Positions 15,152 to 20,648 of a stretch of DNA of 20,648 bases are shown piece by piece. The first letter of the stretch is position 1; the number at the start of each line of letters is the position of its first letter. This stretch comes from Helicobacteraceae bacterium (GTDB lineage: Bacteria; Campylobacterota; Campylobacteria; Campylobacterales; Sulfurimonadaceae). The stretch covers positions 1-20,648 of the forward strand of contig JALUJE010000262.1 of assembly GCA_027057185.1 (NCBI GenBank), written 5' to 3'. A program made the translations under genes and the position numbers. A model generated the notes under the pieces. That model made no database searches and was not told where the DNA came from. It was given only the letters and a program-made list of their open reading frames with translations.

Positions 15152-15802
15152 TTATACCGTTTTATATTGTCGCAACAGCTGTTGAATTGCCTCGGAACTC
15201 ATTGCCAAACCAAATGCAGCCGTCACTCCCATAAAACTCCCTTTTTCTTTGGTTCGCGCCGTCTCGGCACTAAAAATACAACGATAATTACGATCAAATT
15301 TTCGGCGCTTAAGCTCTCGACGGATTTTTGAAGCAAAAGGATCCCCCTGACTTCGCCAGATGGAATCAACCCGTACCTGTGTCGGATCAAGTTTTTTTGC
15401 CGAACCTGTTGCAGAAATAAGTTTTTTGTAACAACGTGGTGCCAATGCCAGCTTGGCATGAATATCGTCAATAGCATCCAAAACCAAATCATAGGGCTCA
15501 AAGTCAAACTGCTCAATCCACGCAGCATCAACTTTCTGATTGAGCGTCGTAACTTCAGGATAGTGTTGCTTCAACGCATCTACCTTGATCTCATTGACAT
15601 GCAGTTCTGACCAGAGCTGACGATTCATATTGCTTTCATCATAGGTATCAAAATCAACAATAGTGATATCGGTAATACCGGTTCGGTACAGACATTCCAA
15701 CGCCATACTGCCTACACCGCCCACACCCAGAAGCAGAATCTTAGCCTGCTGGAGCCTGGCATGATCGACTCCAAAAAGTTGACGGGTTCGCTCATGTCTC
15801 AC
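15152..15802 (-). CDS. tcdA: ThiF/E1-family protein, TcdA-like (tRNA threonylcarbamoyladenosine dehydratase)
   Basis: This is an ATP-dependent adenylating enzyme of the E1-like superfamily. TcdA converts t6A in tRNA to its cyclic form. Visible features are the nucleotide loop GVGGVGS (26-32), the NRQL motif (60-63, with the arginine that contacts ATP), DAIDD (109-113), and a C-terminal part with TQVRVDSI and YRCIFSAET (173-181, C175), which matches TcdA closely. At 216 residues it is shorter than E. coli TcdA (268), mainly by loss of C-terminal material. I chose the GTG at 15802, which overlaps the surE stop as GTGA; an in-frame TTG two codons earlier is the alternative. It sits between surE and pcm. 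Confidence 0.85.
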   Translation of the reverse strand: MRHERTRQLFGVDHARLQQAKILLLGVGGVGSMALECLYRTGITDITIVDFDTYDESNMNRQLWSELHVNEIKVDALKQHYPEVTTLNQKVDAAWIEQFDFEPYDLVLDAIDDIHAKLALAPRCYKKLISATGSAKKLDPTQVRVDSIWRSQGDPFASKIRRELKRRKFDRNYRCIFSAETARTKEKGSFMGVTAAFGLAMSSEAIQQLLRQYKTV

Positions 15803-16566
15803 AGCCAATTATCCAATTCCGACAGGCTCTCATATGCACTCATATCCACCTGAATAGGTGACATGGAAACCTTTTTTTGCTCAATGGCTTCAAAATCACA
15901 TAAGCCGTTCTGTCCTTCTCGGGTGCGAAATTCCAGAGGGTGCAGTCCAAGCCAGTAATATTCCAGTCCTCTGGGGTTGCGGTGCAAGTGGGCATCATTA
16001 CCATAAAGCCGATACCCTGCGTAGGTAGTCATGATCTCTGCCGTGGCAACACCATAAGGAATGTTGACATTTAAAAATTGACGTGGCGGTAGTGGAAATC
16101 CCTCGCTAAAAATATGTTGTACCAACGTACGCACCGTGTTCCCTGCCAATTCAAAATCCGGTATGGGCTGGGTGTAGTCCATAACTTGAGAAACGGCTAT
16201 AGAAGGCACACCGTGAATCACTCCTTCCATAGCTGCGGCAGCCGTTCCGGAGTAGGTAATGTCCTCTCCCATATTGGAGCCGTGATTAATTCCGCTAATA
16301 ATTAAATCGGGGCGATTGTTCTCAAAAAGTGAATGTAATGCCAGATAAATACAGTCACTCGGCGTACCGTCATCAAGCTTGTAAAAGTCATCATCGACAC
16401 TCACAAAACTCAAAGGGTGGTGCAGGGTCAACGAATGGCCACAAGCCGATTTTTCGGTAGATGGTGCTACCACCGTAACATGGGCTAAATCCTGCAATAC
16501 CTCAACCAGTTTCAATAGTCCTGAAGATTCATAGCCGTCATCATTGCTAATCAATATATGTTTCAC
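15799..16566 (-). CDS. surE: 5'/3'-nucleotidase SurE
   Basis: SurE is a metal-dependent phosphatase acting on nucleoside monophosphates and is linked to stationary-phase survival. The N-terminus MKHILISNDDGYESSG contains the metal ligands D9 and D10. S40 in EKSACGHSLT and N94 in SGINHGSNMGEDI (91-103) complete the site. At 255 residues the length is normal. I chose the GTG at 16566 because AGGAG lies five bases upstream and the protein then begins exactly at the family's first strand. A longer ATG-initiated reading would run into the sensor-kinase gene. surE and pcm are neighbours in many proteobacteria; here a tcdA-like gene separates them. Confidence 0.96.
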   Translation of the reverse strand: MKHILISNDDGYESSGLLKLVEVLQDLAHVTVVAPSTEKSACGHSLTLHHPLSFVSVDDDFYKLDDGTPSDCIYLALHSLFENNRPDLIISGINHGSNMGEDITYSGTAAAAMEGVIHGVPSIAVSQVMDYTQPIPDFELAGNTVRTLVQHIFSEGFPLPPRQFLNVNIPYGVATAEIMTTYAGYRLYGNDAHLHRNPRGLEYYWLGLHPLEFRTREGQNGLCDFEAIEQKKVSMSPIQVDMSAYESLSELDNWL

Positions 16567-16576
16567 ACAAACTCCT

Positions 16577-17866
16577 CTAGTGTTGCGGTACAAAAATAAA
16601 ACGATTCCTACCCTGAGTATCATCATGCTCATAAGCTAAAATCATATTATGCGATTTCAAAATGGCATCTACGAGATATAATCCTAAACCAAAACTGCTC
16701 TTTGCGGGCTGATCTTTCGTAAAAGGTTCCACATAAAAAGTGAGCGGATGACTCAGCATATTGCCTTTGTTTTCAAATACGATCTCTCTATTTTTCGTAT
16801 AGACTTTGACGCTATGGTCAGGCGAATATTTTAGACCGTTATCAATCATATTTTTGATGGCGGTTGAAAACAGACGGTAATCGGTAATAATTTTATAGTT
16901 GGCATCGACATCAACGCTCACATTATCAGGATCAATCATTGCCATATCAATGCCCCCGTCAATCAGATCAATCAGGCGATACTCGGTCTTTTGTAAATGG
17001 GCAAAGCCCGATGTTACCTCTTCAATCAGTGCAAATTCATTAATAAGATTTTCAAGGCGTTCAAAAATTTTGTTATATCGTTCCCGCTGTTTCGGAACTT
17101 CAAGCATCTGTGTAACAATACGTCCCTTGGCAATCGGAGTTTTCAACTCATGCATAATATTGCGTAAAAAGAGGGTTCGTGACTCCATGAGTGCATTAAT
17201 TTGACACTGTGCATGATCAAGTTCATTGGAGATCAATGCGATTTCGTCATCTCCTTTGACCTTAAATGACACCGTCATGTCTCCTGCACCGAAACGGGCA
17301 ATTTTTTTACGCAATTCCCGTAGAGGACGAAGCCGATACAAAATCAACAAAAACGCAAAAATAATAATACCGATGGTCGTGGCATAGCGGGTTAAAAGCT
17401 TCCATGGGGAATAGGGATGGTTCTCTTTATCCAACAGCATGACTGAGTAGCGCGGTGACTCTATATAAAAGTAGATCTGCTCGTTATACTCTAACATAGA
17501 GGCACGCATATCTTGAATGAATTTTTGGCGGTAAATATACATTTTATCGTAAAATAGTGCTTCATTGACGGCACGAAAGCCTTCACGCTTGAGTACTTTT
17601 GCCTGCTGTAAAATTGTTCGCACCGTATCTTTATCGGGGATATTGTAGAGTTGTGAAATGGCGAGATTGGCTTCGAGTATGGTTCGAGAACTCTGGGTCT
17701 GCGTATGCTGGCGAAAAATATTCATAATCACCGTATACTTTTTAAAGATGTTTTCCGTATGCTTCTCTTTGTTGATGCCGTACATTTTGTAAAAGGTGTA
17801 ACTCAAACTTCCGACACTCACAAAAAGCGCAAAAAGTACCGTTAAAAGTACCGCATTTTTTCTCAA
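16577..17866 (-). CDS. Sensor histidine kinase (ArsS-like)
   Basis: This is a membrane histidine kinase paired with the response regulator just upstream. Two membrane segments (about 5-26 and 161-178) enclose a periplasmic sensor of about 135 residues. A HAMP linker follows (about 179-230), then the phospho-acceptor H239 in NIMHELKTP (236-244), the N-box NMIDN (339-343) and the glycine loop SFGLGLYLV (391-399). The size and the pairing resemble the ArsRS acid-response system of Helicobacter, but the stimulus here is not shown by the sequence. The start is a TTG eight bases after the regulator's stop. There is no good ribosome-binding site, and no other start would keep the first membrane segment. 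Its stop is 10 bases before the surE GTG. Confidence 0.92.
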   Translation of the reverse strand: MRKNAVLLTVLFALFVSVGSLSYTFYKMYGINKEKHTENIFKKYTVIMNIFRQHTQTQSSRTILEANLAISQLYNIPDKDTVRTILQQAKVLKREGFRAVNEALFYDKMYIYRQKFIQDMRASMLEYNEQIYFYIESPRYSVMLLDKENHPYSPWKLLTRYATTIGIIIFAFLLILYRLRPLRELRKKIARFGAGDMTVSFKVKGDDEIALISNELDHAQCQINALMESRTLFLRNIMHELKTPIAKGRIVTQMLEVPKQRERYNKIFERLENLINEFALIEEVTSGFAHLQKTEYRLIDLIDGGIDMAMIDPDNVSVDVDANYKIITDYRLFSTAIKNMIDNGLKYSPDHSVKVYTKNREIVFENKGNMLSHPLTFYVEPFTKDQPAKSSFGLGLYLVDAILKSHNMILAYEHDDTQGRNRFIFVPQH

Positions 17867-17873
17867 ATGACTG

Positions 17874-18536
17874 CTACTTTAACAGTTTGTATCCGATGCC
17901 TCGGATGGATTCAATCAGCGATTTATCGCCCAGTTTGTTACGAATGCGTCCCACCATTACATCAATGCTCTTATTAGAAGAGTCTTCATTAATAGCGCTG
18001 ACATTGTGAATAAGATCTTCACGCGAAACCACCATACCGTGCTTTTTAATCATATAGGCTAAAATACCGTACTCTGCATTGGTAAGATCCAGGGCACGTC
18101 CTTTGTGACTAATCTGCATGGCAGATTCATTAAGTTTAAAGTCGGTATGTTCTTCTGCTTCAGTATCACTCAATGCTTCATACCGACGCAGTACAGAGTG
18201 GATACGTGCCTCAAGCTCTCTTGGATCATACGGTTTGGGCAAATAATCATCAGCACCCAGTTCCAGTGCATGGACTTTATCGGTCACATCAGAGCGCGCC
18301 GAGGAGATAATAATGGGAATATTCTGACGCTGACGAATGGCTTCACACACTTCAAGTCCGTCCATTCCCGGAAGCGTCAGATCTAAAATCACCAGATCAA
18401 ACTGTTCTAACTTCAGGATACTTAGCGCTTTAAACGGATCATCTTCGGTTATCACCTCAAAGTCAAACTGTTCCAAATACTCTGTTAGGATCTCGGCAAG
18501 CTCAAGATCATCTTCAATCATCAATATCTTTATCAT
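17874..18536 (-). CDS. OmpR-family response regulator (ArsR-like)
   Basis: This is a DNA-binding response regulator. The receiver (1-115) has D9/D10, phospho-acceptor D52 in VILDLTLPGMDG (49-60), S78/S79 and K101 in LPKPYDP. The C-terminal winged helix (about 130-220) ends in the typical NKLGDKSLIESIRGIGYKLL-type wing. I start it at the ATG at 18536; an in-frame TTG two codons upstream is the alternative. A TACAAT box at 18543-18548 lies so close to the ATG that the message could be nearly leaderless, so this promoter is uncertain. The regulator heads a unit with the kinase, surE, tcdA-like and pcm, so those repair genes may be under its control (inference). Confidence 0.93.
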   Translation of the reverse strand: MIKILMIEDDLELAEILTEYLEQFDFEVITEDDPFKALSILKLEQFDLVILDLTLPGMDGLEVCEAIRQRQNIPIIISSARSDVTDKVHALELGADDYLPKPYDPRELEARIHSVLRRYEALSDTEAEEHTDFKLNESAMQISHKGRALDLTNAEYGILAYMIKKHGMVVSREDLIHNVSAINEDSSNKSIDVMVGRIRNKLGDKSLIESIRGIGYKLLK

Positions 18537-18590
18537 GAGCAAATTGTAACCTATTTAGCCTAATTAAAAGGTAATGCACCCATCAAAATA

Positions 18591-19283
18591 TTACACATTC
18601 AACTGCTCTAAAAGTTTTTGAAAGTTTTTAATATGAATCTTTTTTCGTGATATATCGATAATACCATCATGCTTAAGACGCTGCAAACTCCGGTTAAGCA
18701 CCTTTCGTACGGTACCTATCATAGAAGCAAGATCTTCATGATTCAGATTATCAATGACTTTCAATCGGGATTTTCCATCAATAACTTCGGTAAATCGGGC
18801 AAAAAGTTGCAACACTCTTTGATACACATCATAAAACGACAAACTCACTGCCAATGCTTCCATCGATTTCAATTGCTGTGCCAGATACGTGTAAAAATAT
18901 TGTCGGAACCGGGCATCTTCTAAAATCATCGCCTCCACATCACGTAAAGGCACTTGAATAATATGGGCATCTTCCAGCACTTCGGAGAGGTAGTCATTGG
19001 GCTGTTTATCGAGCAGGGAAACAACATCGAACATATCACCATATGCAAGTAGATAGAGAATCTGCTCTTTTGCACTCGTCAGATCAATTTGATAAATTTT
19101 AATTTTACCGCTCATAATAAAATAGAAATAGTCTGAAGTATTGGCATATGAGAGCGGGTCATCTCCTTTTTTAAAATAGAGATCTTTTCTGTTGGCAACC
19201 ACCAGTGCAGAGTCTTCAATCTGCTTAAGAATCAACTGTTGCGAGCCATTAACATTGTCTGTTTGAGAATCCATAACGTCCAT
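18591..19283 (-). CDS. Crp/Fnr-family transcriptional regulator
   Basis: This is a 230-residue regulator with a cyclic-nucleotide-type beta-barrel (about 30-130), a long dimer helix (about 125-160) and a C-terminal helix-turn-helix (about 183-205, NHEDLASMIGTVRKVLNRSL). It contains no cysteine at all, so it cannot be an iron-sulfur oxygen sensor like FNR, and the arginine/serine pair typical of cAMP-binding CRP is not evident; the ligand is therefore unknown. The recognition helix TVRKVLNRSL differs from both CRP and FNR. The ATG at 19283 has a weak ribosome-binding site, and an ATG three codons later is possible. A -10 box and a TTACATGTAA palindrome lie just upstream, overlapping the end of the permease gene, so it is probably separately transcribed and may control itself. 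Confidence 0.9.
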   Translation of the reverse strand: MDVMDSQTDNVNGSQQLILKQIEDSALVVANRKDLYFKKGDDPLSYANTSDYFYFIMSGKIKIYQIDLTSAKEQILYLLAYGDMFDVVSLLDKQPNDYLSEVLEDAHIIQVPLRDVEAMILEDARFRQYFYTYLAQQLKSMEALAVSLSFYDVYQRVLQLFARFTEVIDGKSRLKVIDNLNHEDLASMIGTVRKVLNRSLQRLKHDGIIDISRKKIHIKNFQKLLEQLNV

Positions 19284-19305
19284 ATTACGCTAAAGTAACT
19301 TAAAA

Positions 19306-19321
19306 ATTACATGTAAATTAT
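19306..19321. repeat. Palindrome copy 4 in the 16-base block shared with the amrS promoter
   Basis: The minus-strand block ATAATTTACATGTAAT is identical to the one before amrS. The palindrome itself is 19307-19316. It overlaps the stop codon of the AI-2E-family permease and lies 23 bases before the crp-like ATG. Confidence 0.6.
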
Positions 19322-19322
19322 G
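19317..19322 (-). promoter_or_regulatory. -10 box of the putative crp-like promoter
   Basis: CATAAT on the minus strand directly abuts the palindrome at 19307-19316, exactly as TATAAT does before amrS. The start of transcription would fall inside the palindrome, giving a leader of about 25-30 bases. Confidence 0.45.
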
Positions 19323-20322
19323 CCAGCAGTGTGGCGATCCATTTCGTATTGGGCTGAACATCCAGCGCAATTTTTACCATAATCGTCAACGGAATGGAAA
19401 GTAACATGCCAATAGGACCGAGTAACCATCCCCAAAAAATAAGCGATAAAAAGACCACCAATGTTGAAAGCCCCAGCCCTTTTCCCATGATTTTTGGTTC
19501 AATGATGGAGCCAAATACAATATTAATAACGACATAACCAATCGCAATTAATGCCGCCGTCCCCACACCAAACTGCACCACCGCCAGCAGCACTGCAGGA
19601 ATTGCAGCAATAATAGAGCCGATATTGGGAATAAAATTGAGCAAGAATGCAACCAGACCCCAAAGAATGTAGTAATCCACGCCCACCAGCATAAGCATCA
19701 GCGAAACAATAATCCCGGTTACCATTGAAATAGCCGTTTTCAAAAGCATGTAGTGTTTGATTTTATCAGCAATCTCTTGCATGTGCTGCATACTCTCACG
19801 ATCGGTAATTCGAAATTTATCCTGAAAATGTGACATCTCCAGTAACATAAAAATCACCATAAGAATGATCATAAAGCTGTTGGTAATAATAGAACCAAAA
19901 TTTTTCAAAGTGCCGGCAATATATTTCATTGTAGTTTTCGGATCAAACGCCTTAAAAAGTTCCTCATTGGGCAGGTCAATACCAAACCCCTCCAAAAAAA
20001 GAATCATCTCGTTCATACTTTGTGAGAGTTTGGCTTCATAGATGGGCAGATTGTTGTTAAAATCCTGCACTGAATTACCAACTAAAACCGTCACCATACC
20101 CAACAATCCAATAAACACCAGCATTACGACAACAATAGAGAAGGCATCAGGCAGACCGCGGTTTTTAAGCCATTCAAACAGCGGTGCCAAAATAATGGCA
20201 AGAAAGACCGAAAGCAAAAACGGCACAATAATAACGGCTGCAAGTTTAACACCCGCAAGCACAATAACGACCGATGCCATAACAATAAACATATAGCCGA
20301 CACTTTTTTTACTATTGGTCAT
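19318..20322 (-). CDS. AI-2E/PerM-family membrane transporter
   Basis: This is a multi-pass inner-membrane protein of 334 residues, the usual length for this family. Paired N-terminal helices (about 10-48) are followed by a helix at about 60-82, a soluble loop (about 85-140) and further helices at about 145-162, 197-215, 217-250, 253-272 and 285-318. Family landmarks are LNFIPNIGSIIAAIPA (228-243), EPKIMGKGLGLS (275-286) and GPIGMLLSIPLT (302-313). Members have been linked to autoinducer-2 export, Na+/H+ exchange or other small solutes, so the substrate here is unknown. I chose the ATG at 20322, with AGGAG five bases upstream; it lies just after the stop of the ABC permease (TAGTGATG), indicating co-transcription. 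Confidence 0.92.
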   Translation of the reverse strand: MTNSKKSVGYMFIVMASVVIVLAGVKLAAVIIVPFLLSVFLAIILAPLFEWLKNRGLPDAFSIVVVMLVFIGLLGMVTVLVGNSVQDFNNNLPIYEAKLSQSMNEMILFLEGFGIDLPNEELFKAFDPKTTMKYIAGTLKNFGSIITNSFMIILMVIFMLLEMSHFQDKFRITDRESMQHMQEIADKIKHYMLLKTAISMVTGIIVSLMLMLVGVDYYILWGLVAFLLNFIPNIGSIIAAIPAVLLAVVQFGVGTAALIAIGYVVINIVFGSIIEPKIMGKGLGLSTLVVFLSLIFWGWLLGPIGMLLSIPLTIMVKIALDVQPNTKWIATLLA

Positions 20323-20324
20323 CA

Positions 20325-20648
20325 CTACTCCTGAACCTGCTTTTGATTGGTCATGCTTTGTAAATAATTAGAAATATTCACCAATGCAAATGTTACTAAA
20401 AAAATCATTAATCCGGGGAAAAAGCTCACCCACCATGCAATGTCCATAACCTCTTTGCCCCCGCTTAAAATACTGCCCCAGCTCATCTGCGGTGCGACAA
20501 TACCAAGCCCCAGGAAACTCAGACCCGATTCTGAAAGTATGGCACCACCGACACCAAACGTAAAACTAACAAAAAAAATCGGAGCCAGTAACGGCGCATA
20601 ATATTTTAGGAGAATTTTATAGGTCGGAACCTGCGCTATGCGTAAAAT
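20325..20648 (-). CDS. Oligopeptide/dipeptide-type ABC transporter permease (OppC/DppC-like), 3' end only
   Basis: The open frame runs in from the right edge without a start and ends at a TAG at 20325-20327, giving the last 107 residues. They contain the conserved end of BPD_transp_1 permeases of the OppC/DppC type: GGAILSESGLSFLGLGI, then APQMSWGSILSGG, a membrane helix with WWVSFFPGLMIFLVTFAL, and NISNYLQ near the end. It would be an inner-membrane subunit importing peptides, nickel or similar solutes; the substrate cannot be told from this part. The stop overlaps the region of the next gene's start (TAGTGATG). The remaining subunits should lie to the right of the window. Confidence 0.85.
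   Translation of the reverse strand: MLRIAQVPTYKILLKYYAPLLAPIFFVSFTFGVGGAILSESGLSFLGLGIVAPQMSWGSILSGGKEVMDIAWWVSFFPGLMIFLVTFALVNISNYLQSMTNQKQVQE

Noticed and set aside
15151..15331. Plus-strand frame opposite the tcdA-like gene (15131-15331)
   Set aside because: It is antisense to the conserved C-terminal part of the tcdA-like gene and has no ribosome-binding site.
19306..19321. The palindrome as a classical Crp/Fnr binding site
   Set aside because: Crp and Fnr half-sites are separated by four to six bases (TGTGA-N6-TCACA, TTGAT-N4-ATCAA); here the arms are almost contiguous, so the family's normal spacing does not fit.
1..20648. CRISPR arrays, IS elements, prophage or defence genes
   Set aside because: No spaced direct repeats, transposase, integrase or terminal repeats were seen; the genes are core-type and evenly packed.

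Overview
The window looks like chromosomal DNA of a member of the Campylobacterota (Epsilonproteobacteria), probably a free-living sulfur- or hydrogen-oxidising relative of Sulfurimonas or Sulfurovum. The evidence is the gene content: a CheA carrying a C-terminal receiver domain (CheAY) next to CheV and CheW in the order known from Campylobacter, an ArsRS-like two-component pair, an Mla/Iam-type lipid ABC transporter, and moderate G+C (about 40% by eye). I see no tRNA, rRNA, IS element, CRISPR array or phage gene. It is dense, ordinary-looking core chromosome, and the longest non-coding gap is about 100 bases.

Layout. (1) 1-2145, plus strand: a membrane-bound GGDEF/EAL-type protein whose catalytic motifs are worn away in both domains, followed by a small unrecognised protein. 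(2) 2116-13401, minus strand: an unbroken run of twelve genes read from right to left: yidB-like, greA, argC, an LpxH-like metallophosphatase, cheV, cheAY, cheW, mlaE (with fused STAS domain), mlaF, mlaD, an auxiliary lipoprotein and pepP. From greA downward neighbouring genes overlap or are only a few bases apart, so much of this may be one transcript. -10 boxes are visible before yidB and before greA. (3) 13502-14527, plus strand: a single radical-SAM gene (amrS) with its own promoter. (4) 14524-18536, minus strand: an ArsRS-like response regulator and sensor kinase, then surE, a tcdA-like E1-family gene and pcm, tightly packed. (5) 18591-20648, minus strand: a Crp/Fnr-family regulator, an AI-2E/PerM-family permease and the 3' end of an OppC/DppC-type ABC permease that runs off the window.

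How they work together. CheV, CheAY and CheW are the core of a chemosensory array. MlaE, MlaF, MlaD and the lipoprotein form an inner-membrane MCE-type lipid transporter with an outer part reaching towards the outer membrane. SurE and Pcm are a classic stress/repair pair, here with a TcdA-like tRNA-modification enzyme between them and an envelope/acid-type two-component system in front.

The most interesting unexplained signal is a palindrome, TTACATGTAA, present four times exactly and once as TTACATGTAG. Two copies lie in intergenic promoters (amrS and the crp-like gene). Both of these share an identical 16-base block in which a -10 box directly abuts the palindrome, so the palindrome would cover the transcription start. 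This looks like an operator for a regulator I cannot name. Three further copies sit inside coding sequence (pepP, mlaF, mlaE).
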